A stretch of 21,547 bases of DNA, from positions 26,249-47,795 of the forward strand of contig DKYC01000010.1 in the NCBI GenBank assembly GCA_002492295.1, read 5' to 3'. This document shows, one piece after another, positions 1 through 7,293 of the stretch (positions within the stretch are counted from its first letter, which is position 1; each line of letters opens with the position of its first letter). The position numbers and the translations under genes are program-made. The notes below the pieces were generated by a model. The model was not told the origin of the DNA. It was given only the letters and a program-made list of their open reading frames with translations, and did no database searches. Source of the DNA: Lachnospiraceae bacterium UBA7110 (GTDB lineage Bacteria > Bacillota > Clostridia > Lachnospirales > Lachnospiraceae).

Positions 1-117
1 ATGAGGGAAAACAGACGCTGCCTGAAAAAATAAAAAATCTGTGCAGCGGACTATTTGGACGCATCAGAAAAGGACACAACTGTAATAAAAAATACAAAGA
101 AAGGAAGGTAGATAAAT
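1..117. other. Upstream edge with no assignable gene
   Basis: This stretch precedes the first clear gene. One plus-strand frame closes at 33 and another runs open from the window edge to 143, overlapping the next gene by 26 bases. Either could be the tail of an upstream gene, but too little is visible to decide. A poor promoter candidate (TTGGAC at 55-60 and TGTAAT at 81-86, 20-bp spacing) is not convincing, so the operon may begin outside the window. A ribosome binding site, GGAAGG, lies just before the ATG at 118. Confidence 0.3.
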
Positions 118-1257
118 ATGGCAGCAATAGCAGATCAGTTTAAGGGACTGGATATGGGAGCGCTGATTGGAGGACCGCTTACGGCAGCAGCAGATGCAAG
201 CATTATGCTTGCGGATTCCACGGCAGATTTCATCAATCATGTAGGATTTGACGCAAACGGAAAAGTCCGGACAGTCGCCTTTTCCTATCAAAAGAGAAGC
301 GCAAATGAGGACGGCACAAGCAATGTGGATGAAATGAAAATGGATATCCCAATGTTGGCAATCGTACCGATTCCAAACTTACAGCTTGACGAAGTCAACG
401 TGCTGTTTGATATGGAGGTAAAGCAAAGTGAGTCTTCACAGAAATCACTTGATGTAGGCGTGGGGATTAATGGACAGGCAAAGCTTGGACCGATTAAAAT
501 CAGTATTTCCGGAAACGTCAGCGTACATCAGGAGAATACGAGAAAATCAGATAATTCCGCGAAATATCATGTGGACGTGCGTGCAACCAACCACGGAACG
601 CCGGAGGGGCTTGCAAGAGTGCTTGACATGATGGCGGCAAACGTTGCACCTGCACTTGTAGGTTCGACAATTAAGGATGCGAACGGAAACAGTCTTCCGG
701 ATAAGGCAAGACGAAAGGCGGAGCGCAGAAAGCGTCTGAAAAACGAACTGGATGAAATGCAAAGATGCCTTATCGCCGTAAATGACGGATTGACGGAATG
801 TGTCACAAGACTTAGAAGAGCGGCAAACGCACAGCTTCTTGAGTTCCAGTCAAGACAGACACAGTATCTTGAAAGCAAGGAAGAAAGCGAAAACTATGAG
901 GAGCTTTCGCAGAAGTACCAGTCTGCAATGGACAGGGTTACGGCAAAATGGAATGATTTCCAAAACAGAACGGTGGATATGCTTGAAGCCGCAAGCAACG
1001 ATGCAAATGCGACTGCCGGGACAGTGTCGCCTTCATTTGGTCTTTTGGAGGTAAGCATTGAAGAAAGCAGCGGTGAGATAAAGACAAAGGCATACGAAAA
1101 GGGCTCTGATGAAAAGGACTTTAACACAAAATACGATGAAATACAGATTGCGCAGGACAAGGCATTGGAAGCATATAAAAAGTCAAAAGAGCTTGACAAG
1201 GCAGTCTTTGACAAGAAGCAGGAATATAATAAGGCGCTGGCTGGTGCAGAAGGCTGA
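118..1257 (+). CDS. DUF2589 domain protein with C-terminal coiled-coil extension
   Basis: The protein is 379 residues. Residues 1-170 look like DUF2589: an Ala/Gly-rich amphipathic N-terminal helix (DMGALIGGPLTAAADA), then a beta-rich region with a IPMLAIVPIPNLQLDEV motif, a repetitive beta section (GVGINGQAKLGPIKISISG) and a segment ending GTPEGLARVLDMM. That layout is known of the family, whose function is not established. Typical members are, as I recall, around 200 residues, so the Lys/Glu-rich part from about 195 to 379 is an extension predicted to form coiled coils. There is no signal peptide or transmembrane segment, so it is probably cytoplasmic and may be a self-assembling scaffold (inference). 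It is the first gene of the operon with the STAS, GNAT, CD38-like and phosphatase genes. The start at 118 is supported by GGAAGG. Confidence 0.8.
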   Translation: MAAIADQFKGLDMGALIGGPLTAAADASIMLADSTADFINHVGFDANGKVRTVAFSYQKRSANEDGTSNVDEMKMDIPMLAIVPIPNLQLDEVNVLFDMEVKQSESSQKSLDVGVGINGQAKLGPIKISISGNVSVHQENTRKSDNSAKYHVDVRATNHGTPEGLARVLDMMAANVAPALVGSTIKDANGNSLPDKARRKAERRKRLKNELDEMQRCLIAVNDGLTECVTRLRRAANAQLLEFQSRQTQYLESKEESENYEELSQKYQSAMDRVTAKWNDFQNRTVDMLEAASNDANATAGTVSPSFGLLEVSIEESSGEIKTKAYEKGSDEKDFNTKYDEIQIAQDKALEAYKKSKELDKAVFDKKQEYNKALAGAEG

Positions 1258-1285
1258 TTAAAAGGGCAAATAATAAGGAGCGCGT

Positions 1286-1564
1286 ATGGACAGACGGGAA
1301 AAAACCGCATTGACAGATATTACATATGTAAAGCTGGTTTCCGTCGGGAGCGTCAATCCGAATAATCCCCTGTCGGAGCAGTCGGTTGAGCAGCAGGTTC
1401 AATTATTGAACCGGTGTCTCAACGAATATCCGAAGGGGGTTATTATCGGAAAGGATGTCACAATCGGAAGATATATGATTGGCGAACACGAGCTGACGAT
1501 GGAAAAGTCTACTTATCATATCGGATTTAAGAGAAAACCTGCATGGGAAGAAGGCGGAAGCTAA
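1286..1564 (+). CDS. Small protein of unknown function (92 aa)
   Basis: I do not recognise this protein. It is 92 residues with no signal peptide, no transmembrane helix and no cysteines. The middle reads as a helix (NPLSEQSVEQQVQLLNRCLN has one Cys only) followed by short beta strands (GVIIGKDVTIGRYMIGEHEL) and a basic end. AAGGAG precedes the ATG with good spacing. It lies 28 bases after the DUF2589 gene and 18 bases before the STAS gene, all in one direction, which argues for co-transcription. A partner or assembly factor for the DUF2589 protein is possible, but that is inference from position only. Confidence 0.7.
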   Translation: MDRREKTALTDITYVKLVSVGSVNPNNPLSEQSVEQQVQLLNRCLNEYPKGVIIGKDVTIGRYMIGEHELTMEKSTYHIGFKRKPAWEEGGS

Positions 1565-1582
1565 GATTACGGAGGTGAGAAA

Positions 1583-1882
1583 ATGGAGATTGAAAAAGAA
1601 ATAGCGGAAAGCAAAATGACTTTAAGGCTCAAGGGCAGACTGGAAACATCGACTGCGCCAAAGCTGGAGGAAGTTGTGGAAAATGAATTGGAGGAGATTA
1701 CGCAGCTTACGGTCAGCATGGCGCAGGTGGAATACGTTTCGTCGGCGGGACTGCGCGTATTACTTGCGGCGGAAAAGAAAATGAAGGCAAAGGGCGGAAC
1801 GCTTACCGTGGAGGAATCCGTGCCCGCGGTGATGGACGTTTTTAAGATTACAGGCTTTGATAAAATCCTGACACTGCGATGA
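1583..1882 (+). CDS. STAS domain protein (anti-sigma factor antagonist type)
   Basis: The product is a stand-alone 99-residue STAS domain of the SpoIIAA/RsbV kind. In that family the unphosphorylated form binds an anti-sigma kinase or other switch protein, and phosphorylation of a conserved Ser releases it. The hallmark is visible as YVSSAGLRVLL at residues 51-61, with Ser53/Ser54 as the phosphoacceptor candidates, and GRLETSTAPKLEE near the N-terminus. A near-perfect GGAGGTGA sits before the ATG. The stop overlaps the next start by 4 bases (ATGA), so translation of the two is coupled. Its natural partner is the phosphatase/kinase at 3860 in the same operon. No sigma factor gene is nearby, so its downstream target is unknown and may be an operon neighbour. 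Confidence 0.9.
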   Translation: MEIEKEIAESKMTLRLKGRLETSTAPKLEEVVENELEEITQLTVSMAQVEYVSSAGLRVLLAAEKKMKAKGGTLTVEESVPAVMDVFKITGFDKILTLR

Positions 1883-2895
1883 GTATGGGAAAAAAAGAGG
1901 CGACAGACATATGGCTGCGTGAATACCGAATCGGTGACGAACAGGGAATTATCGACTGTATTCGGGATGAGTACGGAAACACGTATGCAAAATTGCAGTG
2001 GTACAACAAAACCGCCATCCGGGAAAACGCCATAACGGGGCGTGATATTTTTATCGTGGCACAGCTTCCAAACGGCGAGATTGCAGCAACGACGGCGCTT
2101 ACAAAGACGCGGGGACAAAGCGCGGCTGTATATGAAATCGCAGCGCAGGTTGTTAAGAAAAAGTACAGAGGACACGGGATTGCGCAAAGGATATTTGAAT
2201 ATGGACTAAAGCTCCTTGAGAATAAAAAGGTCTCTGCAGTTTATAGCCAGCCGGTATTATTTCATGACATTACACAAAGACTTCTTTGTGGTTTAGGATT
2301 CAGTGCTGTCGGTATTCTGCCAAATGTGTTTGACCTGGAGGTGCTTCACCATTCCTATGATAATGGCAGGAATATAAAAATGCCGCTTGGCATACAGGTG
2401 ATGGCAAGATATGGGCAGGATGCAGGGCGCCTATATCTCCCGGACAGACATAAGGCGTTTTGCAGGGAACGGTATGAGGAATTAGGCGCGGCATTTGAAA
2501 TAATGGACAGCGCAGTGGAGAATTTCGCGGGAATGCCTGCAGACAGCAGACTTTCCTATTATTATGACAGAAAGCATAAATACCTTGAAATCGGTATACT
2601 TGAAATTGGAATGAATTTTGACAGACAGTTAGGACGGCTGCTTCGGATATATCCGCTAAAGGATAAAAATACCGCAAATGTATTTTTAAACAGTAATGAC
2701 AGGTATGCGGCCGGCGCTTATGAGAGGCTTTGTGAAAACGGATTTTTCTTTACGGGGATAAAACCTTTGTGTGGTAACAGAGAGTACATTATTATGCACC
2801 ATGCAGGAGAGATTCCGTTTTATTTTGAAGATTTAAAATTAGATATGGAGTTTCAGAAAATAGCGAATTATATCAGAGAGGAGAATATGATATGA
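1879..2895 (+). CDS. GNAT-like N-acetyltransferase, probably two tandem GNAT folds
   Basis: The protein is 338 residues. The N-terminal half carries the GNAT core with the acetyl-CoA motif VKKKYRGHGIAQRIFEYGLKLL (residues about 92-113; R-G-x-G-x-A type), preceded by a beta strand with IAATTAL. The C-terminal half ends YERLCENGFFFTGIKPLCG followed by EYIIMHH, which resembles the last strand-helix-strand of a second, degenerate GNAT fold without an obvious CoA-binding loop. The substrate cannot be read from sequence. It overlaps the STAS gene by 4 bases upstream and the CD38-like gene by 4 bases downstream, so the three products are probably made in step. Sitting inside a partner-switch operon, it might modify or simply bind one of the neighbours (inference). 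It has no ribosome binding site of its own, consistent with coupling. Confidence 0.82.
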   Translation: MSMGKKEATDIWLREYRIGDEQGIIDCIRDEYGNTYAKLQWYNKTAIRENAITGRDIFIVAQLPNGEIAATTALTKTRGQSAAVYEIAAQVVKKKYRGHGIAQRIFEYGLKLLENKKVSAVYSQPVLFHDITQRLLCGLGFSAVGILPNVFDLEVLHHSYDNGRNIKMPLGIQVMARYGQDAGRLYLPDRHKAFCRERYEELGAAFEIMDSAVENFAGMPADSRLSYYYDRKHKYLEIGILEIGMNFDRQLGRLLRIYPLKDKNTANVFLNSNDRYAAGAYERLCENGFFFTGIKPLCGNREYIIMHHAGEIPFYFEDLKLDMEFQKIANYIREENMI

Positions 2896-3827
2896 ATGCG
2901 AAAGAAAAGGACTTTACACAGGAACAAAGAACTATAATATCTGAAATTATGGAAGGGAGCAGGGAGGCTTACGAGCATCCGTCCTATTCGGAATTTGTAA
3001 AAAAGTATATGGACTTTAGCCATAAGGATGAGACACACATCAGGAATGTATGGGATGCGCTTATAGAGGGTTACCGGATTCAGTTTGACAGAGCGCAATT
3101 GGCAATGGATATGGATACAAACGAAGAATATCTTGCAACAATCAATGATAACAGGCATTTTAAAAATGCAGTTGCGATGATACAGAGGGACGCAGGACTT
3201 GCGGTTCCCGAAGAAAAGGAGCTGGCATTATGGTCAGGCGGATATGAGTTAAGTCTCCAAATCAGAAACCTGGGAATGTGTCCGCTTGAAGAGACGCCGT
3301 TTGGAAACCTGCTGGATACGCTTAAGGTGACATGGGAATGGAAACGGGAAGGCGGCTTGTGGAACATATTATCCGCTGCGTTTGTCGGTGGATATGAAAG
3401 AGGAAGGCGGGCACATATTTATTTCAGGATTGTCGATGAGATGAGTGTTCTCTATGTGCAGGAGCTGCCGATGTTAATGCGGGATGCGGACCGCATCATT
3501 GTAATGCATCCGATTTACCAACAGGGAACACAGGCTGCAGAAGTGGGGTACGATAGATCCGCAAAAAGAGTAATGTCAATCGGTATTAACAAAGAAAACT
3601 GTGTGTTTGCTTATAAGGCGCGGGAATTCAATGAGAGCGTACAGGAGACATATGATGCATTGACTGAAATGCTGGGAAGAGAAAGTTATACAGCAAATAA
3701 AATCGTTTACTTAAACTACAGAAGCGACAAGTTTAAACCGGGACATGCCCCCTTTGCGAGGGAGGGTGAGCCGACATCAGGATATGGCAGCCAGAAAGAG
3801 GCGAAACAGAAATTCTGGAAGAAGTAG
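2892..3827 (+). CDS. CD38/ADP-ribosyl cyclase-like protein (predicted NAD+ glycohydrolase or cyclase)
   Basis: The 311-residue protein has no signal peptide or transmembrane helix. Residues 112-195 reproduce the active-site order of human CD38 as I recall it: ALWSGG (Trp114, like CD38 W125), PLEETPFGNLLD (Glu133, Thr135, Gly138, Leu140, Asp142, with the same spacing as CD38 E146, T148, G151, L153, D155), GLWNILSAAF (Trp157, Ser161, like W189 in FWKTVSRRF), AHIYF (like VVHVM) and VQELPML (Glu191, like catalytic E226 in VEVHNL). The D142-W157 loop is 15 residues against 34 in CD38, so the disulfide-bearing insert is absent, which suits a cytoplasmic protein. CD38 family enzymes cleave NAD+ to nicotinamide plus ADP-ribose or cyclic ADP-ribose. 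Both sides of the gene belong to a partner-switching operon. The residues about 200-311 are unassigned. The activity is inference and untested. GAGAGGAG precedes the ATG. Confidence 0.72.
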   Translation: MNAKEKDFTQEQRTIISEIMEGSREAYEHPSYSEFVKKYMDFSHKDETHIRNVWDALIEGYRIQFDRAQLAMDMDTNEEYLATINDNRHFKNAVAMIQRDAGLAVPEEKELALWSGGYELSLQIRNLGMCPLEETPFGNLLDTLKVTWEWKREGGLWNILSAAFVGGYERGRRAHIYFRIVDEMSVLYVQELPMLMRDADRIIVMHPIYQQGTQAAEVGYDRSAKRVMSIGINKENCVFAYKAREFNESVQETYDALTEMLGRESYTANKIVYLNYRSDKFKPGHAPFAREGEPTSGYGSQKEAKQKFWKK

Positions 3828-3859
3828 GCTGGTATCCATATTTTATAAGGGAGCGGTAC

Positions 3860-6409
3860 ATGAGAATAAAACATACAATCAGCTTTAAAATTATGGCATT
3901 TTTATTGGGAATGGTTTTGGTAGCGGCATTCATAAACGGGACAGTGAGCATTGCAAATCTAAAGCTGATGAAGGACATTTCCATCAAAAACAGCCGCAGC
4001 TTGGGAGAAATGGCTGCACAAAACTCGGAGAAGGCGTTGGAGGACATGGCAAAAGAGCAGCTCCTGACCGTCTCAAGGGAAAAGGCGGCGTATATCGACG
4101 AAAAATTTCTTGAAGTAAGATCCTATGTGCACGGCATTGTCCAAACAGCAAAGGATATATATGAAAACCCCGATAAATATCCGGACAGGCAGACACCGCT
4201 TCCTGTGGCAGAAAGCAAGGAGCTTGCAGCGCAGCTTCTATATTCGCGGCGTCTTGAGAGCGCAGGCGAGAAAGAGCAGGCAGAAATTCTAAAGCTTGGA
4301 AATCTGCAGGATATGCTGGTGCAGTACAATGCCAACAATGACATGGTTTCTTCTACGTATATCAGTACACTCAGCGGCTGGGTGATACAGGCGGATTATA
4401 TTGCATACAGTAAATTCAAGGCTGGAAGTGATAAACCGTTGTATTTGGAATCGGATGACCGCCAGTGGTACAAAAGAGCACTTTCGGCAAAGGAAGGGCA
4501 GTATGTCTATTCGGACGTAATAGAGGATGTACATGGCGGGGGAAGCTGTATCGTGTGTGCGGAACCAATCTATAAAGGAAACGAGGTGGTTGCCGTGGCA
4601 GGGGCAGGCTCTTATCTTGATACCGTCAGCGAGGCAGTCCTCAATACGACCGTGAACGGCACAGGATATGCGTTTCTTCTGAATTATAACGGGCAAATTA
4701 TGGTATCCCCGATGACGGAAGGAGAAACGGCAGCGTCTGGCGTACCGGCAGATTTGCGCAAGAGCAAAAATGCGCAGCTTGCGGAAACGGCAGTTTCAAT
4801 GGCAGCAGGGTTTAGCGGCGTAGAACGGATTATGTTGGATGGCAGAGAAGTCTATATTGCATATGCGCCTTTGCCGACAATGGGCTGGAGCTTTGCCGCA
4901 GTTATGGCAGTGGAGGATGTGATATCTCCCGCACTTGAGACACAAAAGCGTATTCTTACGATGACAGAGGACACGGCAAAGCAGCAGAATCAGGCAATTG
5001 GAGGAGCGATAAAGCTTTTGGCAGTCATGGTAATTATCGTGATGATACTGCTTGGAAGCGCCGGTTTGGCAGTAACAAAACGCTTTACCAAACCGATACT
5101 GACACTCACAAGGGATGTCAAAAAAATCGGCGCAGGAAATTTTGATTACCGCACGAAAATATCAAGCGGTGACGAAATAGAGGAGCTTGGAACTGCGTTT
5201 AACGTAATGGCGGACAAGGTGCAGCGCTATATTAATGACTTTGCGGCGGCGACGGCGGAGAAGGAGCGTATCAGGACAGAGCTGACGGTAGCGGCGCGTC
5301 TGCAAAGCGATATGCTGCCGGTGGCGGAGGATGCCTTTACGCAGTATGATGCGTTTACACTTGCGGCAGTCATGCGTCCGGCAAAGGAAATGGGCGGAGA
5401 TTTTTACGATTTTTTCATGACGGACGAGGAGCATTTGGCGCTTGTTGTTGCCGACGTATCCGGAAAAGGTGTTCCGGCGGCGCTCTTTATGGTTATCGCA
5501 AAAGCGCTTTTGCAGTCGAACATCAAACGGGAGAAAAGCCTTGAGCGGGCAATGGAAATTACAAATGAAAGCTTGTGTGCAAACAATAAAAACGGCATGT
5601 TTGTGACGGTTTGGGCGGGCGTTCTTGACATATCGGACGGAACGCTGACGTATATCAATGCGGGGCACTGCCATCCGCTTGTAAAGGGCAAAGACGGAAG
5701 TGTTACGTATTTAAAGGAGCTTGGCGGGTTTGTGCTGGCGGGGGCGGAAGGAATGACCTATCATCAGTCGGTTGTGCGTCTGTGTCCGGGAGACATCCTT
5801 TTTCAGTGCTCTGATGGTGTTACGGAGGCAAATGACTGTGACGGCGCTCTTTACGGAGAGGAGCGCCTGAAACGTATTCTTGAGCTGTTTGGTACAAACG
5901 AGCCGCAGGACATCATCAATGCCGTTTGGAACGATATTTGTACTTACGAAGGGATTGCGGAGCAGTTTGATGATGTTACCATGCTTGCGCTGCGGTTTAA
6001 CGGCAGTTTGGGAAAGAATCAGACATGGTGCGCTACACCGTGCATTGAGCGTATGCCTGATGTGATTAACTTTATGGAGGATGCGTTAAGGCGGGAAACG
6101 GTCTGCCAATCGGACAGGGCAAAGCTCCTGGTTGCGGTTGATGAGTTATACTCCAATATCTGCCGTTACAGCAGGGCAACGGAGGCAAAAATAGCGTGCC
6201 ATGCCGTTTCACAGTATGTACAGATTGTATTCGAGGATAACGGTATTGTGTTTAATCCGCTTGAAAGTGATATGCCGGATATAACACGAAACGTTGACGA
6301 GCGGGAGATAGGCGGACTTGGCATCTATATGGTACGGACCATGATGGATGAAGTGGAGTACGAATATGCAGACGGCAAAAACAGACTGACAATAAGGCTA
6401 ATGCGTTGA
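3860..6409 (+). CDS. Cache-HAMP-SpoIIE (PP2C) phosphatase fused to RsbW-like HATPase
   Basis: This 849-residue membrane protein has a transmembrane helix at about 10-28, an extracellular Cache-type sensor at about 40-375, a second helix at 386-406, HAMP at about 407-465, a SpoIIE/PP2C phosphatase at about 475-690 and an anti-sigma-kinase-type HATPase at about 715-849. Phosphatase metal motifs are complete: MGGDFYD (Asp514, Asp517), DVSGKG (Asp532), SDGVTEA and DDVTML. The ATPase keeps its N box (DELYSN, Asn766), a DNG motif and GGLGIYMV (818 onward). It is therefore likely both to phosphorylate and to dephosphorylate a STAS protein, most simply the one at 1583, in response to an external ligand. 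The gene starts 32 bases after the CD38-like gene behind AAGGGAG. The sporulation protein SpoIIE itself is excluded by the Cache/HAMP layout and the lack of ten helices. Confidence 0.92.
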   Translation: MRIKHTISFKIMAFLLGMVLVAAFINGTVSIANLKLMKDISIKNSRSLGEMAAQNSEKALEDMAKEQLLTVSREKAAYIDEKFLEVRSYVHGIVQTAKDIYENPDKYPDRQTPLPVAESKELAAQLLYSRRLESAGEKEQAEILKLGNLQDMLVQYNANNDMVSSTYISTLSGWVIQADYIAYSKFKAGSDKPLYLESDDRQWYKRALSAKEGQYVYSDVIEDVHGGGSCIVCAEPIYKGNEVVAVAGAGSYLDTVSEAVLNTTVNGTGYAFLLNYNGQIMVSPMTEGETAASGVPADLRKSKNAQLAETAVSMAAGFSGVERIMLDGREVYIAYAPLPTMGWSFAAVMAVEDVISPALETQKRILTMTEDTAKQQNQAIGGAIKLLAVMVIIVMILLGSAGLAVTKRFTKPILTLTRDVKKIGAGNFDYRTKISSGDEIEELGTAFNVMADKVQRYINDFAAATAEKERIRTELTVAARLQSDMLPVAEDAFTQYDAFTLAAVMRPAKEMGGDFYDFFMTDEEHLALVVADVSGKGVPAALFMVIAKALLQSNIKREKSLERAMEITNESLCANNKNGMFVTVWAGVLDISDGTLTYINAGHCHPLVKGKDGSVTYLKELGGFVLAGAEGMTYHQSVVRLCPGDILFQCSDGVTEANDCDGALYGEERLKRILELFGTNEPQDIINAVWNDICTYEGIAEQFDDVTMLALRFNGSLGKNQTWCATPCIERMPDVINFMEDALRRETVCQSDRAKLLVAVDELYSNICRYSRATEAKIACHAVSQYVQIVFEDNGIVFNPLESDMPDITRNVDEREIGGLGIYMVRTMMDEVEYEYADGKNRLTIRLMR

Positions 6410-6536
6410 CGGATATATCATTTGTTTACGATAACGCCCATATCGTGCAGGAACAAAAAACCTAAAAAACGCTAATTGTCCGTATTACTACAAATATTTC
6501 ACAAATTTACATAAAATTTTTAGTGAATATGTTAAC

Positions 6537-6565
6537 TATACATTTGCTGCAATTCATACTATAAT
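6537..6565 (+). promoter_or_regulatory. SigA-type promoter for the 94-aa gene
   Basis: A -35 box TATACA (6537-6542, four of six to consensus) is separated by 17 bases from a perfect -10 TATAAT (6560-6565). Predicted transcription starts near 6572, about 58 bases before the ATG at 6630. The rest of the 166-base gap after the phosphatase gene is AT-rich and has an imperfect inverted repeat (TTCAC at 6498, GTGAA at 6523) but no convincing terminator. Confidence 0.6.
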
Positions 6566-6629
6566 AAGATTATAGTTGTTCCGTGTGGAAATGGAATCTG
6601 CACAAAGTTATGGGGGGAGTCGGATAATT

Positions 6630-6914
6630 ATGCTGAACATAGGTGTGGCAAGTATGCCGGTAAAGGTGCGGGAACGCGAAATCGCGTTTGTTGCGACGTA
6701 TGATACGGCGGTAAAAGGGACAATCGAGAAAGCATTCCTAAGACACAGGGTATCGTATCTGATAAAAACGGAGAAATTCAGGAAATACGAAAAGGGTCGT
6801 TTTGAGACGAAAATCAAGTACCTTTTTCGGATTAACAGATTTCAGGAGGACGAGGCAAGAGCCGCGTTATCCGAAAAAGAGCTTTCAGAAGAAAGCGTTA
6901 CATATTTGGCATAA
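6630..6914 (+). CDS. Small basic protein of unknown function (94 aa)
   Basis: I do not recognise this protein with confidence. With the start at 6630 it is 94 residues and rich in Arg, Lys and Glu. The core REIAFVATYDTAVKGTIEKA followed by FLRHRVSYLIKTEKF faintly recalls the ferredoxin-like fold of DUF2007-type putative signalling proteins (strand, helix, strand), which is only a suggestion. The start at 6630 is chosen because a strong GGGGGGAG lies 10 bases upstream; an in-frame ATG at 6576 lacks one and lies at the predicted transcription start. It is a one-gene unit with its own promoter and a perfect-stem terminator just after the stop. Confidence 0.65.
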   Translation: MLNIGVASMPVKVREREIAFVATYDTAVKGTIEKAFLRHRVSYLIKTEKFRKYEKGRFETKIKYLFRINRFQEDEARAALSEKELSEESVTYLA

Positions 6915-6915
6915 T

Positions 6916-6944
6916 AAAAGTACCGTCGAATGGCGGTACTTTTT
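6916..6944 (+). terminator. Rho-independent terminator after the 94-aa gene
   Basis: A perfect 10-bp stem (AAAAGTACCG at 6916-6925 with CGGTACTTTT at 6934-6943) encloses an 8-base loop, and the T-run is part of the 3' arm. It starts two bases after the stop codon. Confidence 0.85.
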
Positions 6945-6947
6945 CTG

Positions 6948-6970
6948 CACGGCAAAGTACTGCTGCCGTG
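6948..6970 (+). repeat. Second hairpin after the terminator
   Basis: CACGGCA (6948-6954) and TGCCGTG (6964-6970) form a perfect 7-bp stem with a 9-base loop, only four bases after the preceding terminator. No T-run follows, so it is not an intrinsic terminator. It may shape the 5' end of the transcript of the next small gene, which has no clear promoter of its own. Confidence 0.4.
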
Positions 6971-7024
6971 AAATTAACGGTTTTTATCTTCAGGAAAAGA
7001 AAAATGAGTATGGAGGAAAGAAGA

Positions 7025-7252
7025 ATGTTTGATTTTGGAAGTATGATGAAATTTAAGGGAGCGTGGGATAAGTTTAACGCAAACCATCCGAAATTTGTTC
7101 CGTTTATGCAGGCAGTAGGGCGTGAGGCAATGACGGACGGAACGATTATCGAGATTAAGGTCACAAGTCCTGCGGGAAAGGAGTATAACACAAACATGAA
7201 GATTACACAGAGTGACTTGGAGCTGTTTGCGCAGCTTCGTTCGATGATGTAA
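7025..7252 (+). CDS. Small conserved-looking protein of unknown function (75 aa)
   Basis: The product is 75 residues with no signal or membrane segment. It reads as a helical N-terminus (MMKFKGAWDKFNANHPKFV), a strand pair (GTIIEIKVTSPAGKEYNTNM) and a C-terminal helix (SDLELFAQLRSMM). I know no function for it. The compact, balanced composition and the strong ribosome binding site GGAGG (7012-7016), eight bases before the ATG, support a real gene. An in-frame ATG at 7004 would add seven residues but has a weak ribosome binding site. It lies between a terminator and the carA promoter. Confidence 0.65.
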   Translation: MFDFGSMMKFKGAWDKFNANHPKFVPFMQAVGREAMTDGTIIEIKVTSPAGKEYNTNMKITQSDLELFAQLRSMM

Positions 7253-7293
7253 AATTGAATGTAAAAAATTCTGATGTCATGCGAATAAATCCC

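Noticed and set aside
1567..2187. 206-codon open frame on the minus strand opposite STAS and GNAT
   Set aside because: It overlaps two well-supported genes, and its translation is Ser/Phe-rich with no domain. It is a shadow of codon use on the other strand.
3860..6409. Sporulation protein SpoIIE
   Set aside because: It shares the phosphatase domain, but the Cache, HAMP and HATPase domains and only two membrane helices show a different sensor protein.
6428..6446. ACGATA/TATCGT hairpin after the phosphatase gene as a terminator
   Set aside because: The stem is short and no T-run follows.
7257..7271. ARG-box-like GAAT/ATTC repeat upstream of carA
   Set aside because: The half-sites are seven bases apart rather than the usual four and lie well upstream of the -35 box, so it was not called an ArgR site.
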